A DNA stretch of 64,000 nt from assembly GCA_028284125.1 (NCBI GenBank), contig JANQSI010000018.1:400998-464997 (forward strand), given 5' to 3'. Source of the DNA: Cyclobacteriaceae bacterium (GTDB lineage Bacteria; Bacteroidota; Bacteroidia; Cytophagales; Cyclobacteriaceae). The notes below the pieces were generated by a model that worked only from the letters and a program-made list of their open reading frames with translations, was not told where the DNA came from and searched no databases. The translations under genes were made by a program, and so were the position numbers. Positions 51,826 to 61,687 of the stretch are shown piece by piece (within the stretch, counting starts at the first letter, position 1; each line of letters begins with the position of its first letter).

Positions 51826-54393
51826 CTATTCAGTCCTAAGTTGCTGGACAGGATTCAGTTTGCCGGTCTGCCACATTTTGTAGCCTACTGCCACTACCAC
51901 TATAAATAGCACAGATAGCACCGCTTTGGTGAAATGTATAATGTTGGCATCAATGTGATAAGCGTAGATAATGTCCATCACCGTTTTCAAAATGACGTAG
52001 GCAGACGCCAATCCCATTACAGAAGAAATGCCGAGAATCCAGTAGAGATTCCGACCCAATAGCCCTATGATTACATTCCTTGAGGCGCCAAGTACTTTTC
52101 TCACTCCGAACTCTTTGCTTCGACGTTGAACAGTAAGCGCCACAAGCGTGTAAAGCCCAAGCACAGAAATTAGAATTGAAATCACGCCTAAGAATACATT
52201 GATAATGATCATTATTTTGTTGGTTTCCGTCACATTATCCATTACATCTTTTTGATAAAATCCATTGTACAACTCTCTAGGGAAAAGATCATACCAGGTT
52301 GCTTCAACAAATTCATTGGCATTCTCGATGTTTCCTGAAGTCTGAATAGAGGCGTATCGGAAGTCTGTCTTATCAGACAATTTGATGATTGTAGGGACGA
52401 TTCTGTTGCTCATCATGATAGGTCGAAGGTTGAAATCGTCAACGATTCCAATCACTTTCAAATTCTCGTCGCCCACTTTTATTACTTGATTAAGAAGATC
52501 AATCCCCAACTCATCTTCAAGCATTTGATTGATAATTATTTCGTCTTTGGGAGCATTTGCATTGCTAAAAAATGAACCTTTAGACAACCGTAAACCAAGT
52601 GTCTTTGGATACTCTGATCCAACGTTTAATAATGCTGCAAAATACTCCACTCCTTCATGAGCGACATTCCTTTCCTCACTTGTAAAACCAATAAGAGAGC
52701 TTGTTCCGGCGACTGAGGTTACTTCACTATTTTGAGAAATCAAATCTCTCAACTCATCAAACTGTTCTGGACGGTTAAGCGGAACATTAACAACATTTTC
52801 CAATCCGTAACCTCTATCAAGTGTATCTTGATATTTAGCATTGTCAATGAGGATGAAGAGACCAGCCATATTGTAAAAACATAGAGAGAATTGGAATGTC
52901 AGCAATACTGACATCAATCTGTTTTTGCCACTCAAAGCAACTTTTTCCCGAAAAATGGCTATAGGAGCAAATCTGGAAACATGAAAAGCAGGATAGGCTC
53001 CTGATAGAATGGTAACTATTGAAATGAGAATTACACTAAAGGTTAAAATTTCACCAAAGGGTATTTTATCCATTTGAATGAGTTCACGCTGAAACAGTGC
53101 ATTGTATGATGGAATCAGTAATAATGAAATCAAATAAGATAGCATGACGGCAAAAGAGATCATTAACGCATTCTCAAGCATGAATTGAAAGATGGTACTC
53201 TTCCTATTTCCGCCCATAATCTTACGCACCGCCACTTCCTTCAATCGCTTACCTGACAATGCAATACTTGTGTTGATGAAATTGAAGCACGCGAGAAGTA
53301 AAATAGCTATCGCAGATCCAGTAATGCCCATTACAGAGGAAGAATGTAGATGTTCTCGGAATCTTCCGGCGTAAAGAGAGCTCTCCATTCTTGGCCAGTC
53401 AAGAACGTTATCCAAAGTAAACTTCGAGATTTCTAACTGTGGATTTGAAGCATTCTGAATGTCTTTGAAGTCATTCAATATTCCTTCAATTCTTGGCAGC
53501 TCATTTTTAGTAGCATAAACGAAAGATCCATCCACCCACTGGCTCCAGTCGTTCCTGTCAATATCATATGACTCAAAATAATTGTCCAGAGATATCATGA
53601 TTGAATGAAAGAAACTTGTATTGGTTGGTGGGTTTTCAAACACGTCTTTGACCACAAATGAGACCTCATTCTGATTTGGAAAAACCAAATAAACTAAATC
53701 ACCAACCGGATAGGGTTCATTGAATAGTTTCAAAGCTGTTCTGGCTGAGATGATAATTTCATTGTTGTCCGGAGCGGAGATTGGATTACCATTGAGATTT
53801 TTAAATTCAAAAAACTGGTAAAACTCATTGTCAGCAAAGCCAACACTCTCATTGAACAACTTTTTTTGAAGTCGAACTGGGATTGTCTCCCGTGTGTATC
53901 TCATTGCAGGGATATCACTTGTTTTCAGAGCGTCCACTAATGGGATGGCACTCGTTCCAACTGTCCGATCGCTGGTGCGCAGACCATGTATCTTGTAAAG
54001 ATTGTTCGCCTTTTCGAAATAAGTGTTGAACGAAGAATTGAACCGATAATTAAAATACCCGATTGTGCAAATGGAAAGAGCTAGTGCAAGTCCGAATATG
54101 TTGGCAAAAACATAAAATGGGTTGAGTTTTATAGCTCTGATGGATGTTTTGAGATAATTTTTTGGTAGATGACTCATCTTGAATGATAGAATTTTGAGTT
54201 GTTTAAATACCGAAGGCCTGATCATTTTAAGCACTTCTTTTCGATAAATTGACCTTGCTTTTTTTAAGCTAAAGAGCTGTTTGTTTTCAATGAAATTCTC
54301 CTCCAGGTCTCCCTGTAATTCTTCAAAGAAATCTCCATGACAAAATCCTTTGAATAATTGATAGGACCATTTAGGTATATCAGGGTGTCTCAT
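51826..54393 (-). CDS. FtsX-like ABC permease (MacB/PadR-associated)
   Basis: The start at 54393 forms an ATGA overlap with the padR stop and gives 855 residues; the ORF continues to an ATG at 54423 that would overlap padR by 34 bases. An N-terminal 'permease prefix' region (WSYQLFKGFCHGDFFEELQGDLEENFIENKQLFSLKKARSIYRKEVL) is followed by a first helix, a periplasmic MacB_PCD domain, three helices with KRLKEVAVRKIMGGNRKSTIFQFMLENA, a second periplasmic domain and three final helices with RSKEFGVRKVLGASRNVIIGLLGRN. No ATPase gene is adjacent. The family transports or senses lipoproteins, peptides or antibiotics; the ligand is unknown. Confidence 0.88.
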   Translation of the reverse strand: MRHPDIPKWSYQLFKGFCHGDFFEELQGDLEENFIENKQLFSLKKARSIYRKEVLKMIRPSVFKQLKILSFKMSHLPKNYLKTSIRAIKLNPFYVFANIFGLALALSICTIGYFNYRFNSSFNTYFEKANNLYKIHGLRTSDRTVGTSAIPLVDALKTSDIPAMRYTRETIPVRLQKKLFNESVGFADNEFYQFFEFKNLNGNPISAPDNNEIIISARTALKLFNEPYPVGDLVYLVFPNQNEVSFVVKDVFENPPTNTSFFHSIMISLDNYFESYDIDRNDWSQWVDGSFVYATKNELPRIEGILNDFKDIQNASNPQLEISKFTLDNVLDWPRMESSLYAGRFREHLHSSSVMGITGSAIAILLLACFNFINTSIALSGKRLKEVAVRKIMGGNRKSTIFQFMLENALMISFAVMLSYLISLLLIPSYNALFQRELIQMDKIPFGEILTFSVILISIVTILSGAYPAFHVSRFAPIAIFREKVALSGKNRLMSVLLTFQFSLCFYNMAGLFILIDNAKYQDTLDRGYGLENVVNVPLNRPEQFDELRDLISQNSEVTSVAGTSSLIGFTSEERNVAHEGVEYFAALLNVGSEYPKTLGLRLSKGSFFSNANAPKDEIIINQMLEDELGIDLLNQVIKVGDENLKVIGIVDDFNLRPIMMSNRIVPTIIKLSDKTDFRYASIQTSGNIENANEFVEATWYDLFPRELYNGFYQKDVMDNVTETNKIMIIINVFLGVISILISVLGLYTLVALTVQRRSKEFGVRKVLGASRNVIIGLLGRNLYWILGISSVMGLASAYVILKTVMDIIYAYHIDANIIHFTKAVLSVLFIVVVAVGYKMWQTGKLNPVQQLRTE

Positions 54394-54716
54394 TGAAAAT
54401 GAACTTTTGGAACCAATGTCCACATTTCATCTCGGATTGTCTTAGCATCGCTAAGCGCAGATTTTCCGAGATTGGTTACAGAATAAAATCGCTTTCTTCT
54501 TCCTCCGCGTTCAGTGGTTGCCCCACCGAATGTGGATTCAATGAAGTTCTTTTCTGAAAGCCTTGTTAATGCTGCATGCAAAGCGCCACGGCTAATCGTT
54601 CTTCCAAGTCGGTGACTCATTTCATTTTGAATTTTGGCTCCATAAGCATTCTCATCTAAAATAAGAATGGCGAGTAGAACGATTTCTTGAAATTCTCCGA
54701 GACCAGTTTCTTTCAT
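54390..54716 (-). CDS. PadR family transcriptional regulator
   Basis: The 108-residue protein is a winged helix: LGEFQEIVLLAILILDENAYGAKIQNEMSHRLGRTISRGALHAALTRLSEKNFIESTFGGATTERGGRRKRFYSVTNLGKSAL. The conserved Y in ENAYGAKI and the GGRRKRFYSVT wing match PadR. It overlaps the FtsX permease by 4 bases and probably represses the pair until a ligand is bound. Possible operator repeats lie upstream (54727-54783). It is a paralogue of the copy at 61684. Confidence 0.92.
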   Translation of the reverse strand: MKETGLGEFQEIVLLAILILDENAYGAKIQNEMSHRLGRTISRGALHAALTRLSEKNFIESTFGGATTERGGRRKRFYSVTNLGKSALSDAKTIRDEMWTLVPKVHFQ

Positions 54717-54726
54717 GATCTTATTA

Positions 54727-54783
54727 GTTTCTTAATTGAAGACCAAACGTAAGTAAAAGATATTTGTTTCACAATTGAAGACC
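54727..54783. promoter_or_regulatory. Direct repeat upstream of PadR and sdh
   Basis: GTTTCTTAATTGAAGACC (54727-54744) and GTTTCACAATTGAAGACC (54766-54783) match at 16 of 18 positions and are 39 bases apart. The second copy overlaps an imperfect dyad ATTTGT-TTC-ACAATT (54762-54776). The region serves the divergent padR-ftsX unit and the sdh operon, so the repeats are candidate operators for PadR or a shared regulator. Seen in sequence; binding is inferred. Confidence 0.45.
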
Positions 54784-54916
54784 TAATTAGTTTTCAAATA
54801 ATCATTTGTATTGAAAAAGATGGAAATACTGAACTATTGGCATAGTCAAATAGAATCTATTGCCATAGTAGCGTTTCAGTAGTATATTGTATGTTATTTT
54901 AACTCAATGACAATAG

Positions 54917-55684
54917 ATGAGTGACATTACATTAAGTGGCGGATCTACCCGCTTCGGAGACACCGAGAGACGAGACTTGTGGTGGCTTCCTCCACTTTCG
55001 ATATTTCTCGGTCTTAGTGCATTTATTGTTTATGCAACATTTCGAGTGTTCTACAATGCAGATTACGTCGTGGACAATGAAACTTCTGCCTACCTTCTTT
55101 CACCGTTGTATTCTCCGCTCATAATTGTTCCGTCACTTCCATCCTGGATTTCGCCAGCGATGCTTGTTTTGTGGGCGCCTGGAGGATTTAGGTTGACCTG
55201 CTACTACTATAGAAAAGCTTATTATCGATCCTTTGCTTTAGATCCTGCGGCTTGTGCTGTTTCTGAGCGAAAAAAGAATTATGCAGGAGAAACAAGATTG
55301 CTGCTCATTCAAAACATTCACCGCTACTTCTTGTACTTGGCATTAGTTTTTATTGTCATTCTTTCCATTGATTTTATCCATTCGGTGATGTGGCCAGAAG
55401 GCTTTGGTATGAGTGTCGGTTCGCTTGTGATTTTAGGGACAGTCGTTCTTCTTGGATTGTACACGTTTTCATGTCATTCACTTAGGCATCTCGTTGGTGG
55501 AAAAATAGACTGCTATTCGTGTGTGGCATTTGGAAAAGCAAGACATTCAGCTTGGAAAGGAGTGACCAAATTGAATAAAAGCCACATGTACTGGGCATGG
55601 ACCAGTCTTTTCATGGTCGCTTTTGCTGATTTCTACATCTGGCTGGTGAGTAGTGGTACAATAACCGATATCCGACTCTTTTAA
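54917..55684 (+). CDS. sdhC: Succinate dehydrogenase/fumarate reductase membrane anchor
   Basis: The 255-residue protein has about five transmembrane helices and lies immediately before the flavoprotein and iron-sulfur subunits, with only two bases to sdhA. Candidate heme or quinone His ligands occur at NIHRYFLYLALV, SIDFIHSVMWP and CHSLRHLVGG. It lacks similarity to the short SdhC/SdhD anchors and resembles the long single-subunit anchors found with the second type of succinate:quinone oxidoreductase in Bacteroidota and some Actinobacteria. Identity as the anchor rests mainly on position and membrane pattern. Confidence 0.75.
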   Translation: MSDITLSGGSTRFGDTERRDLWWLPPLSIFLGLSAFIVYATFRVFYNADYVVDNETSAYLLSPLYSPLIIVPSLPSWISPAMLVLWAPGGFRLTCYYYRKAYYRSFALDPAACAVSERKKNYAGETRLLLIQNIHRYFLYLALVFIVILSIDFIHSVMWPEGFGMSVGSLVILGTVVLLGLYTFSCHSLRHLVGGKIDCYSCVAFGKARHSAWKGVTKLNKSHMYWAWTSLFMVAFADFYIWLVSSGTITDIRLF

Positions 55685-55686
55685 TT

Positions 55687-57501
55687 ATGGATAGATATAC
55701 GACGCTGAATTACGATGTGGTGATAATTGGTGCTGGTGGCGCTGGATTACGTGCAGCTATTGAAGCCTCCGCAAGTGGTGCCAAAACCGCTATCGTTTGT
55801 AAGTCTCTTCTTGGAAAAGCTCATACGGTAATGGCTGAAGGTGGAGTTGCGGCCTCATTGGCCAATTTGGATGAACGTGACAACTGGCAAACACATTTCA
55901 GGGATACGATGAAAGGTGGGAAATACCTCAACCAGTGGCGGATGGCTCAACTACATGCCCAAGAAGCGCCAGATAGAGTCAATGAATTGGAAGAATGGGG
56001 AGCTGTGTTTGATCGAACAAAAACTGGAAAAATCCTACAACGGAATTTTGGAGGACATACCTATCCAAGATTGGCGCACGTAGGGGACCGAACTGGACTC
56101 GAGCTTTTGAGAACGCTTCAAGACAAAGGTGTTCATTCAGGAATTGATGTATACATGGAATACACGGTTCGTCGATTGCTGAAAACCGATGGAGCAGTTT
56201 CTGGTTGTGTGGCTTATGAAAGAGAGACTGGACGATTTACGGTGTTCAATACCAAAGCAACAGTGCTTGCTACCGGAGGTACTGGAAGATGTTGGGAAGT
56301 AACATCCAACTCTTGGGAGTATACCGCAGATGGACATGCGCTCGCCTTATGGGCTGGAGCCGATCTCCTGGATATGGAATTCATTCAATTCCATCCTACC
56401 GGCATGGTTTGGCCACCAAGTGTAAAAGGAACACTTATTACTGAAGGCGTTCGAGGCGAGGGAGGTGTTTTGAAAAACAGTGAAGGCAAACGATTCATGT
56501 TTGAAAATATTCCTGAAATGTTCCAGGGAGACTATGCCGAGACAGAAGAGGAAGCAAATGGCTGGGTGAAGGCCGTTGTTGCTGGAAAAATTCCTAAAGA
56601 AAGAAGACCACCTGAGCTATTGACAAGAGATGTAGTTGCGCGTGCGATACGGAAAGAGGTGTTGGCTGGACGAGGAGCTCCTCATGGAGGTGTTTACCTA
56701 GACATTGCATCACGAAGGCCCGGAGAGGAAATCAAGAAGAAACTGCCAAGCATGTACCATCAGTTCAAGCAACTGGCTGATGTTGATATCACGAAAGAAC
56801 CGATGGAGGTTGGTCCAACTTGCCATTACACCATGGGTGGAGTAAAAGTAGACCCTGAAACTCAAGCTTCTACCGTTGCTGGATTGTATGCCGCAGGTGA
56901 GGTTGCCGCTGGATTGCATGGCGCAAATCGCTTGGGTGGGAATTCGCTTTCAGATTTATTGGTATTCGGAAAACGTGCTGGTGAGTTTGCGTCTAAGCAT
57001 GCCAATGGAATTTCTGAAAATCCCTCAATCAATAAAGCCGATGTAGACAAAATCATTGATGATTGCTTAAAACCATTCAATGAATCGGATGGAGAGAATC
57101 CGTATTCCATTTCGGAAGATCTTCAGAAAATGATGCAGTTAAAAGTTGGAATTGTTCGCTCTGAGTCGGACTTGAAAGAAGCTGTTGAGGATATAGAAGC
57201 ATTCCGCGAAAGGGCGAAGACAGTCAAAGTTGGCGGTAATGTTCAATTCAATCCAGGTTGGCATTTGGCATTGGATCTTGAGAATATGTTGGACATCAGT
57301 GAAGTAGTAGCAAAAGCAGCACTTCAACGAGAAGAAAGCAGAGGAGCGCATACGCGAGAAGATTTCCCAGACTCTGAAGATGAGTGGGGTAAAGTCAACT
57401 CAATAGCCAGACAAACGGATAGTGGATATGAGGTTGTGAAAATACCATTGGAAGCACCACCAGCGGAGCTTCAAGAATTGTTAGACAAACAGATCACTTG
57501 A
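55687..57501 (+). CDS. sdhA: Succinate dehydrogenase/fumarate reductase flavoprotein
   Basis: The 604-residue subunit binds FAD at VVIIGAGGAGLRAAIEASASG (11-31); the covalent FAD His is H46 in GKAHTVMAEGGVAASL. The active-site segment reads FIQFHPTGMVWPPSVKGTLITEGVRGEGGVLKN, with TMGGVKVDPETQASTVAGLYAAGEVAAGLHGANRLGGNSLSDLLVFGKRAGEFA further on. It oxidises succinate to fumarate or the reverse. Middle gene of the three-gene operon; its stop is followed by ATG of sdhB after one base. Length normal. Confidence 0.95.
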   Translation: MDRYTTLNYDVVIIGAGGAGLRAAIEASASGAKTAIVCKSLLGKAHTVMAEGGVAASLANLDERDNWQTHFRDTMKGGKYLNQWRMAQLHAQEAPDRVNELEEWGAVFDRTKTGKILQRNFGGHTYPRLAHVGDRTGLELLRTLQDKGVHSGIDVYMEYTVRRLLKTDGAVSGCVAYERETGRFTVFNTKATVLATGGTGRCWEVTSNSWEYTADGHALALWAGADLLDMEFIQFHPTGMVWPPSVKGTLITEGVRGEGGVLKNSEGKRFMFENIPEMFQGDYAETEEEANGWVKAVVAGKIPKERRPPELLTRDVVARAIRKEVLAGRGAPHGGVYLDIASRRPGEEIKKKLPSMYHQFKQLADVDITKEPMEVGPTCHYTMGGVKVDPETQASTVAGLYAAGEVAAGLHGANRLGGNSLSDLLVFGKRAGEFASKHANGISENPSINKADVDKIIDDCLKPFNESDGENPYSISEDLQKMMQLKVGIVRSESDLKEAVEDIEAFRERAKTVKVGGNVQFNPGWHLALDLENMLDISEVVAKAALQREESRGAHTREDFPDSEDEWGKVNSIARQTDSGYEVVKIPLEAPPAELQELLDKQIT

Positions 57502-57502
57502 T

Positions 57503-58243
57503 ATGGAGCAAGAAGCAAAACTTCAAATTTTCAGAGGCGATAAGGATGGTGGGGAAATGGTTGATTACAGTGTTCCAAGAATTCCAGGAATGGTGGTATT
57601 GGATGCTGTTCACTCTGTACAGAAACAACAAGCCGCTGATCTTGGTGTCCGATGGAATTGCAAGGCAGGTAAATGTGGCTCATGCAGTGCGGAGGTGAAT
57701 GGTAAGCCGAAGTTGATGTGCATGGAGCGAATGGATAAGTATCCGGAAGACGAAACCATTTCAATTCGCCCAATGAAGACTTTTCCTGTTATCAAAGACC
57801 TGGTTTGTGATGTGTCATGGAATTTTGAAGTCAACAAAAAGATCATTCCATTCACTCCGAAGGAAGGCGAACGGATATTTTATCAGTATGAAGCCGATCG
57901 GGTGCAAGAATTTAGAAAATGCATTGAATGTTTCCTATGTCAAGATGTTTGTCATGTTTTGAGAGAACATGAGCTTCAAAACGAGTTTATAGGCCCTCGA
58001 TTTTTGGTGCGATCTGCGAGTCTCGAAATGCATCCCTTAGACGTGGCTGATCGAAGCGAGCAATTGGTGAAGGAACAAGGAGTCGGGCTTTGTAACATTA
58101 CGAAGTGCTGTACAGAAGTTTGTCCAGAAGAAATTACCATTACGGATAATGCGATCATTCCATTGAAAGAACGAATGGTAGATAAATACTATGATCCGTT
58201 GAAGTGGTTGTGGCGTAAGCTGTTTAGAAAGAAATCTGCTTGA
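57503..58243 (+). CDS. sdhB: Succinate dehydrogenase/fumarate reductase iron-sulfur subunit
   Basis: The 246-residue subunit has the [2Fe-2S] set C53, C58, C61, C73 (WNCKAGKCGSCS ... LMC) and two further clusters from C140, C143, C146, C150 (CIECFLCQDVC) and C197, C202, C203, C207 (CNITKCCTEVC). It carries electrons from the flavoprotein to the membrane anchor. The C-terminal tail ends in a basic stretch (WLWRKLFRKKSA). Intact, last gene of the operon; a palindromic repeat cluster follows. Confidence 0.94.
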   Translation: MEQEAKLQIFRGDKDGGEMVDYSVPRIPGMVVLDAVHSVQKQQAADLGVRWNCKAGKCGSCSAEVNGKPKLMCMERMDKYPEDETISIRPMKTFPVIKDLVCDVSWNFEVNKKIIPFTPKEGERIFYQYEADRVQEFRKCIECFLCQDVCHVLREHELQNEFIGPRFLVRSASLEMHPLDVADRSEQLVKEQGVGLCNITKCCTEVCPEEITITDNAIIPLKERMVDKYYDPLKWLWRKLFRKKSA

Positions 58244-58268
58244 GAAATCGCATTTTCATTTACTAAAG

Positions 58269-58452
58269 TCACCCTGAACTTGTTTCAGGGTCTTCTTCTA
58301 ACGACACAGTAGTGGAAGATGCTAAAATGAATTCAGCATGACTACTGTATAAAAATTATGTTGACTGAGATGCTTCTTACGTCAGCATGACACCAAAATT
58401 TCAAAAAAGCAAAATCCAGAATTGAATGTTATCCTGAGCGTAGCGAAGGATC
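58269..58452. repeat. Cluster of REP-like palindromic repeats
   Basis: Several hairpin-forming units common in intergenic DNA of this phylum lie in tandem. ACCCTGAA (58271-58278) and TTCAGGGT (58284-58291) form an 8-bp stem; ATGCT (58319-58323) pairs imperfectly with AGCAT (58335-58339); GTCAGCATGAC follows at 58381; ATCCT (58431-58435) and AGGAT (58447-58451) form the ATCCTGAGCG-TAGCGAAGGAT element. They fill most of the 226-base gap between sdhB and the next gene and may act as terminator or as mobile REP-type sequences. Confidence 0.7.
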
Positions 58453-58469
58453 TAATTGCTGATACATCA

Positions 58470-58976
58470 TTACTCCCCCAAAGTACCCTGACTTCCATCA
58501 TCGTCCGGTGCAGGTCGGAGATCGAATTCTTCAATCATTCGGACACACGTGTTATAGCGAAGAATGGATTCCTCATTTTTATCCGGGTGAGATTTGGCAG
58601 ATTTCTCATAGTACTCCAAAGCCCGTAAGATATGGTAATAAGCAATGTAGTTGGCTCTTGGTCCACCTCGCCTAATGGCGGATGACGCTTGTCTTTCATA
58701 AACGATTCCATGCGCGTAATCCCGTTGATACTCATCTCGAAGTTTATCAATGATCTCTTCGGCATCTTGCATACTCTTTCCATTTTTTTCATTCACAAAC
58801 TGATCAGTAATCGCCAGGAATAGAATGATCAGGTTCTGCTGATGATCTGGATCTACGGCATAAACATCCCTGCATATACTCTCCGCATGCCAAGGCTGAT
58901 TGAGTTGGCGATACTGCTTTGCTCTATCAATGGCCTTAGGAATAGCTTCTTTGGAGAGAGGTTTTAGATCAAACAT
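58470..58976 (-). CDS. Small TPR-like helical protein
   Basis: The 168-residue product is helical without signal or membrane segment. YRQLNQPWHAESICRDVYAVDPDHQQNLIILFLAITDQF and IAYYHILRALEYYEKSAKSHPDKNEESILRYNTCVRMIEEF look like two or three TPR units; in between lies KSMQDAEEIIDKLRDEYQRDYAHGIVYERQASSAI. It should bind a protein partner in the cytosol. The C-terminal PAPDDDGSQGTLGE is flexible. It lies convergent to sdhB across the repeat cluster, with no close partner. Family not named. Confidence 0.65.
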   Translation of the reverse strand: MFDLKPLSKEAIPKAIDRAKQYRQLNQPWHAESICRDVYAVDPDHQQNLIILFLAITDQFVNEKNGKSMQDAEEIIDKLRDEYQRDYAHGIVYERQASSAIRRGGPRANYIAYYHILRALEYYEKSAKSHPDKNEESILRYNTCVRMIEEFDLRPAPDDDGSQGTLGE

Positions 58977-59071
58977 ATGGAAAGGTTTTATGTTGATCGT
59001 TTAAGATAAGAAAAAGTGCCCTTATTTATTGCATTCTTTGTGGTGTAAATGAACCTCTTCAGTTTTCACTA

Positions 59072-61687
59072 TCACTCATTTCTTAGTATCTCCGCCGGAT
59101 TTGTTCGCATCGCTTTCCAGGTTTGAGTCCCAATAGTGAGTCCGCCAACCACTAGGATAAATAGAAAGGCAATCCCAATGATGTCGAAACCAAAACTTAT
59201 TCGATAAGCGAAAAGCTCTAACCAGGCTTTGTTCCCGAAGAAAGAAATTAAGCTACCGATCAATGTGGAAACGATGATCATGATGAAGAAGCTTTTACCA
59301 AGAATGAAAACAAGTGTTCTTCCATCTGCTCCGAGGATTTTTCGAATCCCTACTTCTTTCAGTCGAGTCTGAATAGAATAAGTAGCAATTCCAAGAAGTC
59401 CCATGCCGGCGATTACGATACTTAGGATTGAAATAAGTCCTACGATGTAAACGATATCGTAAAACACCGCGTAGAATTCTTCAATTTGCTCGTCAAAATA
59501 TTTGTATTCAAAATCATGATTTGGATCAAACCCGGCCCAGGTATTTTCTAATTGCTTCAATTCTTCGATCCGGTTAGCTCCGGAAACTTTTACTTGTGCC
59601 CATTCAAATTCCTCTGGGTTATATCGCAGGAGCAATGGTTTGATATCCATATAGAGGATCATGAAGTTGTAGTTTTTTACTACACCTACAATGTTCACAT
59701 TGGTGCTGTCCTCAAGAATAAGATTTCCGCCTATGGCGTCTTCCGCGGTTTCATAACCAAAGGATTCCACCGCTTCTTCATTGATAATGATCTCTCTTTC
59801 CTCTGTTTGTCCTGGGGTAAAATTGGAACCAGCGATTAATTCAAGCTTTAGGTTCTCAATGTAGTTTTCGTCCACAGAAAAGAAATTGTATTTCACTTCT
59901 TCATCTGTCACATTTTGTCTAACTACAATATCATCATGCCTGCCTATACTAGGGATGTTGTTCGCTCCCGATACCAATTGGACGAAAGACAGTTTTTCAA
60001 GTTCCGGTCTTAATAGATCGTAATCCTGACCCTGGAGATCAATGTTCACAATATCGGCTTTTGCAAAACCATAGTCTTTGGTAATCATGAATTTGATCTG
60101 TCGATGCACCAAAGTCGCTGAGATAATCAGAACAATCGATATGACCAATTGCGTCACAATCAAGGATTTTCGTAAACCAATCTTTGACATTTTAGGACCG
60201 TTCATTCCCTTGAGCGCATTGATCGGTTTAACCGATGACATGTAAAGTGACGGGAAGAAACCTGTAAAAAGCCCAGTTAGCAGACTGAAGATCAAAAACT
60301 GAACATAAACTTTAGTGTCAGGATTAAGCTTCCATTCCAAAAGCGAACTCATGCTCAAACTTTCAAATGCAGGAATCAATAGCGTTAAAAGTCCGATGGC
60401 AATTACCAGTGAGAATAAAGAAACCAATACGGCTTCAATGACAAACTGAATAACGACTTGACTCTTCGTAGAACCCATTACCTTTCTCACCCCAACTTCC
60501 TTGAATCTTGTGAGCGCTCGTGCCGTGGTGAGATTCGCATAATTGAATGCTGCACAGGTCATGATCAAAATGGCCAATACCACTAATCCATAGATAAAAA
60601 AGTTAGGCATGGATTGTCCTATCTGATTTCCCATTAATGGACCGGGGGTAATATTGGTCATTTTTTGCATGCCGAAGATGACATCATATTCTGAGTCCTC
60701 ATCGTAATTTTCATCTGCCCAACGATCAAGTTCGTCTTGTAAGTTTTCTGGAGACGTTCCAGAACCGAATTTGAAATAGATCCAGGCACTTGAAAGTTTA
60801 TCCCAGTCATTCAAGGACTCAGATAGCTTGCCCTGTTTCTCAAAAGAAGCTACGGTGGAATAAGAGGCCAGGGCTTCAAAACTCACATGGGTTTTTCCTG
60901 GTATCTCTTTCAGAACACCTGTTACTTTGAAGGGACCAAGATCACCAACCACTAATTCCTGTCCAATCGGGTCTTTATCTCTAAAGAATTTCTCAGCGAT
61001 ATCATTTCTCAAGACGACAGTATTTGGTTCTACTAGTGCTGTTGACTTGTCTCCTTGCTCGAGTTCTAGTCCAAAAAGCGCAATAGCTTCAGGATTGGTA
61101 TAATATCCTGAAAGCGTGATAGCTTTTCCATTATCAATTATTTCACCGGAGAATCCTCTACGAAGTGGAACCACTTCCTCAAGGCCGGTGTATTCATTTG
61201 TGAGTTTATCGACTAGTGGTAAAGGAGTGGTAGCAAGCCAAAGGTTAACATCATTGAGACGCTTATGCTTGAGTCTGTAAATGTTGTCTCTTTCAGCATT
61301 GAATTCGTCATAGCTTGTTTGATCATCAATAGTGGCAATAATTAGTAGGCAAATGGCCATGGAAATTGCAAGACCAACCACATTGATTGTAGTGAAAGCC
61401 AAGTTTCTTTTAATGTTACGTAAAGCAACGAGTGTGTAGTTTTTAAGCATAATCGTAGGCGTAAATGTTTTTCTGGTTGATTTCTTTCTTAATGTGAATC
61501 GGTTAATAAATCGGATGACATCCATCCAATAGAGAAGGTTAGATTTCAACCGCGAATGTGACTCCAGGTACAGTTCGTATCGTTCATGTAAGTCACCTTG
61601 AATGGATTCCCCAAGTTCATTTTGGCAATACCAGTTAAAAAACCAATCTGCCAGTCGAGGAGGCGTTATGTTCTTTCGAGAACTCAT
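59072..61687 (-). CDS. FtsX-like ABC permease, second copy
   Basis: The 871-residue protein has a permease-prefix N-terminus (PPRLADWFFNWYCQNELGESIQGDLHERYELYLESHSRLKSNLLYWMDVIRFINRFTLRKK), a first helix (FTTINVVGLAISMAICLLIIATI), a periplasmic domain, a helix trio with RFKEVGVRKVMGSTKSQVVIQFVIEAVLVS, a second periplasmic domain and final helices with RLKEVGIRKILGADGRTLVFILGK, ending NPAEILRNE. It is the same layout as the protein at 51826-54393 but clearly diverged. The ATG overlaps the padR stop by four bases. Substrate and ATPase partner unknown. Confidence 0.88.
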   Translation of the reverse strand: MSSRKNITPPRLADWFFNWYCQNELGESIQGDLHERYELYLESHSRLKSNLLYWMDVIRFINRFTLRKKSTRKTFTPTIMLKNYTLVALRNIKRNLAFTTINVVGLAISMAICLLIIATIDDQTSYDEFNAERDNIYRLKHKRLNDVNLWLATTPLPLVDKLTNEYTGLEEVVPLRRGFSGEIIDNGKAITLSGYYTNPEAIALFGLELEQGDKSTALVEPNTVVLRNDIAEKFFRDKDPIGQELVVGDLGPFKVTGVLKEIPGKTHVSFEALASYSTVASFEKQGKLSESLNDWDKLSSAWIYFKFGSGTSPENLQDELDRWADENYDEDSEYDVIFGMQKMTNITPGPLMGNQIGQSMPNFFIYGLVVLAILIMTCAAFNYANLTTARALTRFKEVGVRKVMGSTKSQVVIQFVIEAVLVSLFSLVIAIGLLTLLIPAFESLSMSSLLEWKLNPDTKVYVQFLIFSLLTGLFTGFFPSLYMSSVKPINALKGMNGPKMSKIGLRKSLIVTQLVISIVLIISATLVHRQIKFMITKDYGFAKADIVNIDLQGQDYDLLRPELEKLSFVQLVSGANNIPSIGRHDDIVVRQNVTDEEVKYNFFSVDENYIENLKLELIAGSNFTPGQTEEREIIINEEAVESFGYETAEDAIGGNLILEDSTNVNIVGVVKNYNFMILYMDIKPLLLRYNPEEFEWAQVKVSGANRIEELKQLENTWAGFDPNHDFEYKYFDEQIEEFYAVFYDIVYIVGLISILSIVIAGMGLLGIATYSIQTRLKEVGIRKILGADGRTLVFILGKSFFIMIIVSTLIGSLISFFGNKAWLELFAYRISFGFDIIGIAFLFILVVGGLTIGTQTWKAMRTNPAEILRNE

